A program made the translations under genes and the position numbers. The notes under the pieces are model-generated. The model searched no databases, was not told the DNA's origin, and was given only the letters and a program-made list of their open reading frames with translations. Positions 8,975 through 19,556 of a stretch of DNA of 64,000 nucleotides are shown here, in pieces (positions within the stretch are counted from its first letter, which is position 1; each line of letters starts with the position of its first letter). This stretch comes from Anaeromyxobacter diazotrophicus (GTDB taxonomy: Bacteria > Myxococcota > Myxococcia > Myxococcales > Anaeromyxobacteraceae): positions 62,001 through 126,000 of the forward strand of contig NZ_BJTG01000005.1 in the NCBI RefSeq assembly GCF_013340205.1. Direction: 5' to 3'.

Positions 8975-10492
8975 TCAGGCCTGCGCCGTCCGCTTGCGCT
9001 CGAGCACGGCGTCGGCGGCCTGGGCGATGAGCTCCGGGCCGAGCGCCTTGTCGAGCACCGCGTCGGCGCCCTCCTTCTGGAGGCGCTGCTCGAGGTCGCC
9101 CTCCAGGCCGCCGGTCATGGCCACAATGGCGAGGTCCGCCTCGCCCCCGGCGCGCCGGATGGTCCGGATGAACGCCTCGCCGTCCATCTTCCGCATGCGC
9201 ACGTCCGTGACGAGCAGATCGAGCGCCAGGAGCTCGTCCGCCAGCAGCGACAGCCCGGAGCTGCCGTCGTCGGCGGTCAGCACCTCGAACCCGCGCTGCT
9301 GCAGCGACTCCTGCAGCATCCGGCGCACCACCGCGTCGTCGTCCACCACCAGGGCGCGGCGGGCCCGGGCGCTGAGGTGCGTGATGGCGGCCGCCAGCCG
9401 CTGCTGGCCGGCCTCGTCGAGGTCGAAGCTCACGCCCATGCCCTTGTCGGTGACGGTGGCGACCAGCGCCGGGGCGGAGAACGACTCGCCGCCGGGCAGC
9501 CGCAGGCCGAGGCGCACGCGCTCGCCCACCGCGCGCGGGTGGGCGGTGCGCACGAAGGCGCCGCCCTGCGACAGGTTCTCGAGGTAGTCCCCGGTGAGCT
9601 CCTCGTCGCCGCCGTACTCGGCCAGCGACGGCCCGGCCGCGCCCTGCTCCTCGCCCTCGAGCGCGGCGGCGGGGGGCTCCGCGCGCGGCGCACCCTCGCC
9701 CCCCTCGGCCCAGGGGGTCACGACCACGGGTGCCTTCACGACGTAGCGGGGGAAGGCGCGCAGCGCCGCCGCCGAGAGCGACACCGCCGGCGGCTGGCGG
9801 GCGGCGAGCGCGCCGAGCAGCTCCGGCGCGGCGTCGCGGAGGGTGAGCGCGAAGCCGGGCTGGGCCCCGCCGCCATCGTCGGCGGTGCGCACCCACGCCA
9901 CCATGGCGCGGGTCTCGAACGGCCGCTCGAGCCCGGGGACGCGCAGGGCGAGGACGAGCTCGTCCCCGGCCGCCGGGGCGAGCAGCCCGGGGATGAAGAG
10001 CGAAGCCTCCTCCGCCACGTAGCGCACGCCCTCCCAGCCCGGGCCGCCGACGTCCATCGCGAGGACCGGCCCGGCGCCGGCGCGCGCGGCGCGGGCGGGC
10101 GGGGCACCGGCCGCGGTGAAGAGGTCGGCGGCGTCCAGGGCGAGGCGATCGGGCGCGACGCCCATCACGCGCGCCTGGCACGCCTCGAGGTTCGAGAAGA
10201 AGGAGGCGCGCTGCGCCGCCGAGACCTCCGCCAGCGCCGTGGAGCGCACCCCGGCGCGGGCGAGCCAGAAGTCGAGCCGCCGCCGCCCCTCCGCGCCGAA
10301 GCGCCGCTCGGAGAAGCGCATCACCACCACGAAGACGGCGGCGCGCGGCTGCCAGGCGAGGTCGCACCCGACCAGCGCGTCGGGGAAGAGCCGCGGCAGG
10401 GACGAGACGAACCGCTCCGCGGCGTCGAGCCGCGCGCCGCGGGCACGGTCGAACACGGCGGCCAGGGCCACGATGCCGGGAAGGGGCTCCAT
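8975..10492 (-). CDS. PilZ-receiver fusion regulator
   Basis: A 505-aa cytoplasmic protein. An N-terminal conserved region (about 1-130) is followed by a divergent PilZ-like domain (about 160-250). A second PilZ domain (about 270-385) carries ENLSQGGAF, the NxSxxG c-di-GMP motif. Its RxxxR partner is degenerate (RYVVK), and the two are split by an acidic, Ala/Pro-rich insert of some 40 residues. A receiver domain (about 390-500) has a DD pair (VVDDDAV), phosphoacceptor Asp in VTDVRM and Lys in LDKAL. No output domain follows, so it probably relays by protein contact. The start at 10492 is preferred over 10609, because the 39 codons between them have unusually many A/T third positions. The gene follows purL on the same strand. 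Confidence 0.8.
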   Translation of the reverse strand: MEPLPGIVALAAVFDRARGARLDAAERFVSSLPRLFPDALVGCDLAWQPRAAVFVVVMRFSERRFGAEGRRRLDFWLARAGVRSTALAEVSAAQRASFFSNLEACQARVMGVAPDRLALDAADLFTAAGAPPARAARAGAGPVLAMDVGGPGWEGVRYVAEEASLFIPGLLAPAAGDELVLALRVPGLERPFETRAMVAWVRTADDGGGAQPGFALTLRDAAPELLGALAARQPPAVSLSAAALRAFPRYVVKAPVVVTPWAEGGEGAPRAEPPAAALEGEEQGAAGPSLAEYGGDEELTGDYLENLSQGGAFVRTAHPRAVGERVRLGLRLPGGESFSAPALVATVTDKGMGVSFDLDEAGQQRLAAAITHLSARARRALVVDDDAVVRRMLQESLQQRGFEVLTADDGSSGLSLLADELLALDLLVTDVRMRKMDGEAFIRTIRRAGGEADLAIVAMTGGLEGDLEQRLQKEGADAVLDKALGPELIAQAADAVLERKRTAQA

Positions 10493-10626
10493 CGAGCGCT
10501 GGCCGTGCAACGGCGAGGCCGAGCCATCGGGCCAAGCCGCCTGCGGGATCTTCCCTGGCTGGTTGACCCGGGGTGCCGGATCACCCTGAAGCGGGTCGCG
10601 CGGGGTCATTGCGGTGGGTGTCCAGC

Positions 10627-12900
<2,274 letters not shown>

Positions 12901-12910
12901 GGGGAGGCGG

Positions 12911-12916
12911 ATTCTA
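12911..12916 (-). promoter_or_regulatory. Candidate -10 element of purL
   Basis: TAGAAT on the minus strand lies 10 nt before the purL ATG, with no Shine-Dalgarno between. This predicts a leader of about three bases. No convincing -35 box is seen. Confidence 0.4.
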
Positions 12917-13031
12917 GCGGCGAGACCGTGGCAGGGCGAGCGCGGCGAGCGGCCAGCGCAACCCCGCCGGTGCGCGCGGGTTGAATGGACCGGGCCGGGC
13001 GATCGTCCGCCTGCCCGAAAGGAACTCCGCC

Positions 13032-13349
13032 ATGACCTCGACCTCCTCCAGGATCGCCGCCGCCCTCCTCGCCGTCGCCCTCGCCGCCCCCGCCCTCGGG
13101 GCCGAGGTGGACCGCCGGGAGGCGAACCAGCAGGACCGCATCGCCCAGGGCGTGAGGAGCGGCGAGCTGACGCCGGGCGAGACCGCCCGCCTCGAGCGCA
13201 AGGAGGCGCGCATCGACCGCCAGATCAAGGCGGACCGCGCCGCGAACGGCGGCAAGCTCACCCCGGCCGAGCGCCGCCAGATCAACCGGGAGCAGAACCG
13301 CACCTCGCGGCAGATCTACCGGGCGAAGCACAACGACCGGAAGATGTGA
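13032..13349 (+). CDS. Small exported protein with repeated LTPxE motifs
   Basis: A 105-aa protein with a clear signal peptide ([20 protein letters not shown]). The mature part of about 80 residues is highly charged and predicted helical. Two related units are visible, [20 protein letters not shown] and a later one around [17 protein letters not shown], so it looks like an internally duplicated helical hairpin. Small periplasmic proteins of this pattern occur in several Proteobacteria and Myxococcota, without known function. The ATG at 13032 follows AAGGA at good spacing; an earlier ATG at 12981 would spoil the signal peptide. A strong GC hairpin follows the stop. Confidence 0.75.
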   Translation: MTSTSSRIAAALLAVALAAPALGAEVDRREANQQDRIAQGVRSGELTPGETARLERKEARIDRQIKADRAANGGKLTPAERRQINREQNRTSRQIYRAKHNDRKM

Positions 13350-13360
13350 GCGCGCGTCCC

Positions 13361-13396
13361 GCTCCCCGCTCCCCGCGCCGCGCTCCGGCGGGGAGC
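13361..13396 (+). terminator. GC-rich hairpin after the small exported protein gene
   Basis: GCTCCCCGC occurs twice in overlapping tandem (13361-13369 and 13368-13376), and either copy can pair with GCGGGGAGC at 13388-13396. It begins 11 nt after the stop codon. There is no T-run, so termination is likely but not certain. Confidence 0.45.
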
Positions 13397-13463
13397 GGCC
13401 GCCGGCCGCCGCTCGGGCTAGAGTCGCGATCGGGCGCTTCCAGACGTCGCAGCGGGGCGGGAG

Positions 13464-14399
13464 ATGAGCGCACTCGACGAGGCCCTCGACGCGATCCGCC
13501 GGCGCGACGCGGGGCGCGCCGAGGACCGCGCGCGCCGCGCCGTCGAGGAGGCGCCCGGCGCCGCCCGCGCCCGGGCCGCGCTGGCGCTGGCCCTCGTCCT
13601 GGCGCGGCGCGGCCGCGAGGCGCTCGCGGAGGCCGACCGGGCGGTCGCCGCCGCCCCCGGCGAGGCCTGGCCCCGCCTCGTCCGGGCGTCGGCGCTCCGC
13701 CTGCTGGGGCGCGGGCGCGAGGCGATCGCCTCCGCCGAGGAGGCGGTGCGGCTCGCGCCCGGCTCGCCTCGCGCGCAGCTCGGCCTGGCCCTCTCCCTCT
13801 TCGCCGCCGGGTACGGGGACGAGGCGCGCGGGCCGCTCGCGCGCGCCCGCGACGCCGTCCCCGAGGATCCGCTGGCGGTGCGGCTGCTGGGCGAGCTCGA
13901 GCTGCGTCGCGACCCGGCGGCGGCGGAGGCGATCTTCCGCGCCGCCTTGCGCGCCGACGCCCGCAGCGCCGACGCGCGCGCCGGCCTCTCCCGCGCCCTG
14001 GCGCGGCAGGGGCGAGCGGAGGAGGCCGAGGAGGCGTTCGAGGCGGCCGCGGCGCGGGACCCGTCGTTCACCGCCGACCGCGACGCCCGGCGCCGGGAGG
14101 TGGGCTCCTTCCTGCAGGCGACCGTGGCCGCGTTCGTCGTGGTCCTGTGCCTCCAGCTCGCCCAGGGGGTGATCGCCGGGCGCTGGCCGGCGGCGCGGGT
14201 CGCGGCGACCGCGCTCTCGTTCGTCGCGACCGCCGCGGTGCCGATCGCCCTCATCGCCTGGGCCTCGCTGCGGCTGCGGCGCGCCCGGGCCGGCGCCGCC
14301 CCCGACCCGCAGCTGCCGTCCCTCGCCGACGCCGTCCAGGAAGCCGCCACCTCTTCCGCTGGGCGCCCGCCGGGCGATCCCCAGCCCGCACCCCGGTGA
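13464..14399 (+). CDS. TPR protein with C-terminal membrane anchor
   Basis: A 311-aa protein. Residues 1-200 are Ala/Arg-rich helical repeats with TPR spacing (ARAALALALVLARRGREALA, RLVRASALRLLGRGREAIAS, ARAGLSRALARQGRAEEAEE), about five units. Two hydrophobic segments follow, at about 215-238 and 248-270, then a short Ala/Pro-rich tail. The TPR array should therefore face the cytoplasm and act as an adaptor at the inner membrane. No enzymatic motif is seen. The start at 13464 has a Shine-Dalgarno-like GGGCGGGAG immediately upstream. The gene ends 13 bp from the convergent lipocalin-like gene. Confidence 0.75.
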   Translation: MSALDEALDAIRRRDAGRAEDRARRAVEEAPGAARARAALALALVLARRGREALAEADRAVAAAPGEAWPRLVRASALRLLGRGREAIASAEEAVRLAPGSPRAQLGLALSLFAAGYGDEARGPLARARDAVPEDPLAVRLLGELELRRDPAAAEAIFRAALRADARSADARAGLSRALARQGRAEEAEEAFEAAAARDPSFTADRDARRREVGSFLQATVAAFVVVLCLQLAQGVIAGRWPAARVAATALSFVATAAVPIALIAWASLRLRRARAGAAPDPQLPSLADAVQEAATSSAGRPPGDPQPAPR

Positions 14400-14412
14400 A
14401 CGTGCGCGCGAG

Positions 14413-14913
14413 CTATCGCGCCCGCCTCCAGACGACCTCGACGACCTCGGCGCCGATCGCCGGCGCCCGGTTCACCCACTTCATCTCGTCACCGCTGAGG
14501 GTGAGCTGGCGCTTCTGGTCCGCTCCCACCCAGTTCGGGAACGTGCTGGCCTCCGGGCGCAGGATGAGCACCCCGCCCGCGCCGTCGAGCCGGTAGGTGC
14601 CGAAGAACGACAGCGAGCCGGCGAGGACCGCCTTGTTCTCCTCGGGGGTCCCGGCCTCCCGCTTGCCGGCGGCGAACCTCGGAAGATCGGACCGGGCGAT
14701 CATCAGGATGAAGCGGCCGCCGCGATCGAGCATCATGCAGCCCAGCGGGTGCGGGCCGAGCGGCTCCGTGGTCTTCCCTCCGTGGAGAGCCGTCTCGGAG
14801 ACGAGCGTCCAGGTGCCGATCACGGCGTCGGCCGCCGCCTGCTGCGCGCGGGCGCTCCCCGCGAAGCCGAGCTGGAGGGCCGCGAGCAGGGCGAGCCTCA
14901 CGATGGTGTTCAT
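14413..14913 (-). CDS. Exported lipocalin-like protein
   Basis: A 166-aa protein with a signal peptide (MNTIVRLALLAALQLGFAGS, cleavage probably after ARA). The mature part has the lipocalin-like family pattern (PF13924 type): IGTWTLVSE at the start, then GRFILMIARSDLPRF, FFGTYRLDG and a C-terminal hydrophobic strand. Family members are small beta-barrels, often annotated as binding hydrophobic ligands, with few tested. The ATG at 14913 has a strong Shine-Dalgarno (GAGGAGGAA). It lies 41 nt downstream of the OmpA-type gene on the same strand and could be cotranscribed. Confidence 0.78.
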   Translation of the reverse strand: MNTIVRLALLAALQLGFAGSARAQQAAADAVIGTWTLVSETALHGGKTTEPLGPHPLGCMMLDRGGRFILMIARSDLPRFAAGKREAGTPEENKAVLAGSLSFFGTYRLDGAGGVLILRPEASTFPNWVGADQKRQLTLSGDEMKWVNRAPAIGAEVVEVVWRRAR

Positions 14914-14954
14914 GGCGTTCCTCCTCGGCCGTTCGAGTCGAAGGCCTCGCCCCC

Positions 14955-16196
14955 TCAGCTGGCCGTGCCCGTCAGCTTGACGAACTCCACGCGCCGGTTG
15001 TTGGCGCGCCCCTCGGCGGTGTCGTTCGGGCCCATGGGCTTCGTCGCGCCGAGGCCCTTCGACACGAGCCGCTGCTCGGCGACGCCCTGCTTCACGAGCC
15101 AGGTCCTCACCGAGGCGGCTCGCCGCTCCGAGAGCGGACCGTTCACCTTTGGTCCGCCCTGGTCGTCGGTGTGCCCCTCGATCCGGAAGCGGAGCGCCGC
15201 GTCCTCGGTGAGGAGGGCCAGCACCGACCGCAGCGCCGGGCCGGACTCGGGCTTGATGACGTCGGAGCCGCTGTCGAACAGGATGCCGTGGGTGACGACG
15301 CGCCCCTCGCCGGCGAGCATGGCCTTGGGGTCCTTCCCCCCGCCCTCCGCGAGCTGGAAGCTCGTCACGCGCTCGTGATCGCCGGCGGGCCCTCCGCCGT
15401 AGACCGGACCGAAGCCGAGCCCGAGGCGGGTGATCGGGCGCTCCACCGCCTCCGGGTCGGAGAGGGCGCGCTCGCCGTCGATGTACACCTTCACCTGCGT
15501 CCCCGAGACCGCCACCGCGACGTGGTGGATCCCCTTCTCGAAGGGGTCCTTCCCGCGCGCGTTGGCGGAGGCCACCTCGCGCCCGTTCTCGTGGAAGACG
15601 ATCGCGTGGCCGCCCTCGTTGCGCGGCTTCGAGAAGACGAGCTCGAAGGGCCCCTCGACGTCGGCGTCGAGCTCGATGGTGAACTTCTTCGGCAGGTCGC
15701 CCTTCACCGCGTAGCGCAGCCACTGGAGCGCCCCTTGCTGCCCGTCCTTCTGGTAACGCGCCTTGAGGAACCGCTTCCCGCCGACCTCGACCACCTCGAC
15801 GGCGTTCCCGCCGCCGCCCTTGATGGTCCACTTGGCCGGGTACTCGCCGACGTCGGTGTCGCTGAAGTCGTCGCAGGCGAGCACCTTGTCGCCGCGGACG
15901 AAGTCGTACCGGTTGCCGTACACCTCGCCCGCCGCCGGCGCGGCGGCCGCCGGCGCCTCGCCCGCCGCCGGCTCCACCTTCGCGACGCCCCCGTCCTGAG
16001 GCTGCGGTTGCTGCGCTGGCTTGCCCTTGTCGACGCGCACCGCGCCCCGCGCGGCGTCCTCCGCCTGCTTCCCCACCTCGTCCGCGGCGCCGCGCTTCGC
16101 CCGCTCCTTCACCTGATCGAGCAGCCCGCCGAACTGCGCCTGCGCCGCGAAGGCGAACGCCAGCCCCGCCGCGACCCCCATCTTCCGCAGTGACAT
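14955..16196 (-). CDS. OmpA-family protein with LamG-like domain, copy 1
   Basis: A 413-aa exported protein. The signal peptide ends near AQAQ, and a charged, Ala/Pro-rich linker follows to about residue 90. A concanavalin/LamG-like beta-sandwich (about 95-275) contains YDFVRGDKVL and the typical VAVAVSGTQVKVYIDGER strand pair. A C-terminal OmpA/MotB peptidoglycan-binding domain (about 290-410) carries RFRIEGHTDDQGG and the helix motif LSERRAASVRTWL, ending RANNRRVEF. The protein probably links cell wall to a surface ligand. It is a clear tandem paralogue of the next gene, with conserved linker, domain order and promoter region. Confidence 0.88.
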   Translation of the reverse strand: MSLRKMGVAAGLAFAFAAQAQFGGLLDQVKERAKRGAADEVGKQAEDAARGAVRVDKGKPAQQPQPQDGGVAKVEPAAGEAPAAAAPAAGEVYGNRYDFVRGDKVLACDDFSDTDVGEYPAKWTIKGGGGNAVEVVEVGGKRFLKARYQKDGQQGALQWLRYAVKGDLPKKFTIELDADVEGPFELVFSKPRNEGGHAIVFHENGREVASANARGKDPFEKGIHHVAVAVSGTQVKVYIDGERALSDPEAVERPITRLGLGFGPVYGGGPAGDHERVTSFQLAEGGGKDPKAMLAGEGRVVTHGILFDSGSDVIKPESGPALRSVLALLTEDAALRFRIEGHTDDQGGPKVNGPLSERRAASVRTWLVKQGVAEQRLVSKGLGATKPMGPNDTAEGRANNRRVEFVKLTGTAS

Positions 16197-16216
16197 GCGT
16201 GGATCCCCCGCGCGGG

Positions 16217-16244
16217 GTTGTAGGTCGACCGGAGCGGTCGTGAC
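16217..16244 (-). promoter_or_regulatory. Candidate promoter of OmpA-type copy 1
   Basis: On the minus strand, GTCACG (16239-16244) and TACAAC (16217-16222) are 16 bp apart, about 20 nt before the ATG. The same arrangement precedes the second copy, and the surrounding 80 bp are also similar. Conservation between paralogues supports function. The -35 element is not the usual TTGACA. Confidence 0.45.
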
Positions 16245-16286
16245 CCAGCCCAGCGGGGGACGGCCTTCGGGCCTAAGCGCCCCGCG

Positions 16287-17513
16287 TCAGCTGCCGGGCA
16301 CGCCGAGCCTGACGAACTCCACCCGCCGGTTGTTGGCGCGCCCCTCGGCGGTGTCGTTCGTGTCGATGGGCTTGGTCGCGCCGAGCCCCTTCGCCTGGAG
16401 CCGCCGCTCCTCGATCCCCTGCCTCACGAGCCAGGTCCTCACCGAGGCCGCGCGGCGCTCCGAGAGCGGGCCATTGACCTTCGCCCCGCCGACCGCGTCG
16501 GTGTGGCCCTCGACGGAGAAGCGCAGCGCGGGGTCGTCGGCGAGGAGCGCCTGGATCGCCCGCAGCGTCGGGCCCGACTCCGGCTGGAGGACGTCCGAGC
16601 CTGTCTCGAAGAGGATGCCGTGGGTGACGATGCGCCCGTCCCCGGCCAGCATCGTCTTCGCGTCCTTGCCTCCCTCGGCCAGCCGGAAGTTCGTGACGAG
16701 CTGGTGGTCGCCGCGCTCGTCGTGCGTGCCCTCGAAGGCGAGGCCGAGCCGGGTGATGGGCCGCACGACGCCGTCGGGGTCGGAGGCGACGCGCTCGCCG
16801 CCGACGTACACCTTCACCTGCGTCCCGGAGACCGCGATGGCGACGTGCCGTACGCCGCGGTCGTACGGGGTCTGTCCCTCGGTGTGCGCCGTGGTGACGC
16901 CGCGGCGCTCCCAGTTGAAGCGGACGCCCTGGCCACCCCAGTTGAGCGTCTTCGAGAACAGCACCGTGAACGGCGCCTGCATGTCGGCGTCGAGCTCGAT
17001 CGTGAACTTCCTCGGCAGGTCGCCCTTGATCGGGTAGCGCAGCCAGTGCACCGAGTGCGGCTGCCCGTGCGGCTGGTAGCGCGTCTTCAGGAAGCGCTTC
17101 CCGCCCACCTCGACCACCTCGACCGCGTTCCCGCCGCCGTCCTTGAGGGTCCACTTCGCCGGATACTCGCCGACGTCGGTGTCGCCGAAGTCGTCGTAGA
17201 CGAGCACCCGGTCGCCGGGGACGAAGTCGAAGCGGTTGCCGTACACCTCGCCCGGCGGCGGCGCGTCGGCCGGCTTCGCCTCGCCCGGCGCCGGCTCCCC
17301 GGCCGGCGCCGCCTTCGGCTTCTCCGGCGCGGGCTTCTTCCCGTCCACCCGCACCGCCTCGCGCGCCTTCTGCTCCGCCTGCTTGCCGACCTCGTCCTGC
17401 GCGCCGCGCGCCGCGCGGTCCTTGACCTTGTCGAGGAAGCCGCCGAACTGCGCCTCCGCCGGCGTCGCCATCCCGAGCGCGGCGAGGCACGCCACCACCA
17501 CTCTCCGTGACAT
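16287..17513 (-). CDS. OmpA-family protein with LamG-like domain, copy 2
   Basis: A 408-aa paralogue of the preceding downstream gene. It has a signal peptide (RRVVVACLAALGMATPAEAQ), a Lys/Pro/Ala linker to about residue 90, a LamG-like domain (about 95-275, with GEVYGNRFDFVPGD and VAIAVSGTQVKVYVGGER), and a C-terminal OmpA domain with RFSVEGHTDAVGG and RANNRRVEF. The two proteins are closely similar in the first 40 mature residues and in the OmpA domain. They differ more in the LamG surface loops, as expected if ligand specificity diverged after duplication. Each has its own similar promoter region. Confidence 0.88.
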   Translation of the reverse strand: MSRRVVVACLAALGMATPAEAQFGGFLDKVKDRAARGAQDEVGKQAEQKAREAVRVDGKKPAPEKPKAAPAGEPAPGEAKPADAPPPGEVYGNRFDFVPGDRVLVYDDFGDTDVGEYPAKWTLKDGGGNAVEVVEVGGKRFLKTRYQPHGQPHSVHWLRYPIKGDLPRKFTIELDADMQAPFTVLFSKTLNWGGQGVRFNWERRGVTTAHTEGQTPYDRGVRHVAIAVSGTQVKVYVGGERVASDPDGVVRPITRLGLAFEGTHDERGDHQLVTNFRLAEGGKDAKTMLAGDGRIVTHGILFETGSDVLQPESGPTLRAIQALLADDPALRFSVEGHTDAVGGAKVNGPLSERRAASVRTWLVRQGIEERRLQAKGLGATKPIDTNDTAEGRANNRRVEFVRLGVPGS

Positions 17514-17535
17514 ACGGAACCCCCCGTTCGCCAGG

Positions 17536-17563
17536 AGTGTAGGCCGGAGCGGCCGGGCGTGAC
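17536..17563 (-). promoter_or_regulatory. Candidate promoter of OmpA-type copy 2
   Basis: GTCACG (17558-17563) and TACACT (17536-17541) on the minus strand are 16 bp apart. This matches the element before copy 1 in sequence, spacing and position relative to the start codon. Confidence 0.45.
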
Positions 17564-17594
17564 GCGGCGCCTGGCGGGGAGCGACCTTCGGGCG

Positions 17595-18650
17595 CTAGCC
17601 GCCGCCCGGCCCGGGACGCCCCGCCCCGGCGGCAGCGACGGCGCGCCGCACCTCGATGGACTCGCCCACCGCCAGCACCCGCACCCGCTCCGCCGCGAGC
17701 CCGAGCCGCGCCCGCTCCGCCTCGAGGCGCCGCGGCGGCTCGTCGAGCGGCTCGTCCGAGAGCTTGAACGTCCCCCAGTGCATCGCCACGAAGGTGGCGG
17801 CGCCGAGGTCGCCGAAGGCGCGGAGCGCCTCCTCCGGGTTCAGGTGCTGCGGAGACATGAACCAGGCGGGGTCGTAGGCGCCGATGGGGAGGAGCGCCGC
17901 GTCGATCCGGAACCGGCGGCCGATCTCGGCGAAGCCGTCGAACCAGCCGGTGTCGCCCGAATGGTAGACGGTCGCGGACGATCCCTTCACGACGAAGCCG
18001 CCCCACAGGGCGCGGTTCGTGTCCCCGAGGCTCCGGCGGCTCCAGTGCTGGGCCGGCACGAACGTCACCTCCACCGGACCGATCCGCGCCGTCTGCCACC
18101 AGCCGAGCTCGGCGCAGGCGAGGCCCGCCTTCTCGAGCAGCCTGCGCTGGCCGAGGCCGGCGTACACCACCGCCCCGACCCGCGTGAGCGTCGGCAGGTC
18201 GAGGTGGTCGTAGTGGCCGTGCGACACGAGGGCGGCGTCCACGTGCGGGAGCTGCTCCGGAGTGAGGCCCGGCGGCACGTTGCGCGGGACCGTCACGACC
18301 TTCTCGCCCAGCACCGGGTCGACGAGCAGCGACACCCCGTCGAGCTGGACCAGGAAGCTGGCGTGGCCGAGCCAGGTGATCCGCGCGCCCTCGCCCGGCG
18401 CGGGCGGGACCGCCAGGCGCGCCAGGTCCGGCGCGAGCGAGGGCACCGGGGCGCGATCGGGCGCGCTGCGCCGCTTCCCGGTGAGGCGATCCAGCACCGA
18501 CCACTTCAGCACCGCCCCGAGCCCCTTCGGCCCGGAGCCGTCGAGGTTCACGAAGCGGCCCTCGGCGTCGCGCGGCTGCCGGAACGGCGCGGCGGCGACG
18601 GCGACCGCGAAGGCGAGGAGCGGCGTGAGCGCGACGAGGATGCGGTGCAT
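17595..18650 (-). CDS. NAPE-PLD-like metallo-beta-lactamase-fold hydrolase
   Basis: A 351-aa protein. Met at 18650 begins a signal peptide (LVALTPLLAFAVAVAAAP), so the enzyme is exported or membrane bound. The metal-binding signature SHGHYDHLD (HxHxDH) is near residue 141. WLGHASFLVQLDG precedes it, and FVPAQHWSRRS plus YHSGDTGWFDGF supply later ligands. This pattern matches the N-acyl-phosphatidylethanolamine phospholipase D / UlaG-like branch of the fold. The substrate may be a phospholipid, but the sequence does not prove it. AGGGG before the ATG can serve as Shine-Dalgarno. Its last codons sit beside the duplicated OmpA promoter region. Confidence 0.82.
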   Translation of the reverse strand: MHRILVALTPLLAFAVAVAAAPFRQPRDAEGRFVNLDGSGPKGLGAVLKWSVLDRLTGKRRSAPDRAPVPSLAPDLARLAVPPAPGEGARITWLGHASFLVQLDGVSLLVDPVLGEKVVTVPRNVPPGLTPEQLPHVDAALVSHGHYDHLDLPTLTRVGAVVYAGLGQRRLLEKAGLACAELGWWQTARIGPVEVTFVPAQHWSRRSLGDTNRALWGGFVVKGSSATVYHSGDTGWFDGFAEIGRRFRIDAALLPIGAYDPAWFMSPQHLNPEEALRAFGDLGAATFVAMHWGTFKLSDEPLDEPPRRLEAERARLGLAAERVRVLAVGESIEVRRAVAAAGAGRPGPGGG

Positions 18651-18673
18651 CGGGGCCCCTTCGCTCGGACGCG

Positions 18674-19489
18674 CTAGATGGCGAGGAGCCGCTTCGTCAC
18701 GTCGTAGAGCACCTCGCCGCGCTCCCAGGGCGCCACCGGCTCGCCCGGCAGCTCGAACCGCTCGAGCATCCGGTTGTAGCCGAGGGCCATGAGCGCCTTG
18801 AGGTTCACCGTGTCGTAGAGGTTGTACTCGGCGAGGCGGCGCAGCGCCTCGCGGTCGCCGGCGCGGTGCCGCCGCCACAGGCGCACCGCCTCCATCCCGT
18901 CCACGCCGGCGAGGTGGCCGGGGCGGCCGACGCCGGTCTCCTGCTCGAGGAGCTTGAGGCCCCCCTGGTGGCCGAGGCGGCCCCAGAGGTGGCGCAGGTC
19001 GACGTGGGCGCGGGGGGCGCGCCAGCCGGGGAAGGCGCGCTCCAGGATGGGGACGTCGAACGAGGCGCCGTTGAAGGTGACGAGCACCTTCCAGGCGCGG
19101 GTCGCGTCCGGGAAGTCGTCGAGGTCCTTGTCCCGCAGGAAGACGCGCGGGCCGTCGCGGTCGAGGACGCCCACCGCGGTGACGAGGTCGCCGCCGTCGG
19201 TCTCGATGTCGAGGAAGGCGGCGTCGGCCTCGAAGGTGCGGTAGAGGCGCCAGCGCTCGCGGGCCGGCATGAGCGCGGCGAGCGCGCCGACGTCGCCGCC
19301 TTCGAGCGCCGCCCGCGCCGCGGCGATCGCCTCGCGCACCCGGCCGTCGAGCCGCGCCGAGAGCGCCACCTCGGGGGCGGCCGGGAAGCCGTCCCAGCTG
19401 CGGACGCCGGCCGCCCAGAGCTGGCGCTCGCGGTAGGGGCCGATGCCGGGGGTGAGCTGGAAGGTCGAGAGGAGCACGGGGCGCACCAT
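18674..19489 (-). CDS. YprB-type RNase H-like exonuclease
   Basis: A 271-aa protein with the ribonuclease H-like fold of DEDD exonucleases, as in the YprB family. The acidic motifs are visible: FLDIETDGG near residue 92 (DxE), VTFNGASFDVPIL near 135, and AEYNLYDTVNL near 237 (final Asp). The first 90 residues resemble the helical region before the nuclease in YprB proteins and include a helix-hairpin-helix-like stretch (LTPGIGPYRERQLWAAG). It probably acts in DNA repair, though the family is little studied. The start at 19489 is chosen because the homologous region begins there. The gene sits 23 bp upstream of the hydrolase gene on the same strand. Confidence 0.8.
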   Translation of the reverse strand: MVRPVLLSTFQLTPGIGPYRERQLWAAGVRSWDGFPAAPEVALSARLDGRVREAIAAARAALEGGDVGALAALMPARERWRLYRTFEADAAFLDIETDGGDLVTAVGVLDRDGPRVFLRDKDLDDFPDATRAWKVLVTFNGASFDVPILERAFPGWRAPRAHVDLRHLWGRLGHQGGLKLLEQETGVGRPGHLAGVDGMEAVRLWRRHRAGDREALRRLAEYNLYDTVNLKALMALGYNRMLERFELPGEPVAPWERGEVLYDVTKRLLAI

Positions 19490-19556
19490 AGCTCGGCCCG
19501 GTGACGCGGCAGATCGGGGGGGGACGCGGGACGGCTTCGCGAAGGGCGAGATCGGC

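Noticed and set aside
10493-10609. Longer N-terminus for the PilZ-receiver protein
   Set aside because: The 39 extra codons have many A/T third positions, unlike the rest of the gene, and carry no conserved residues.
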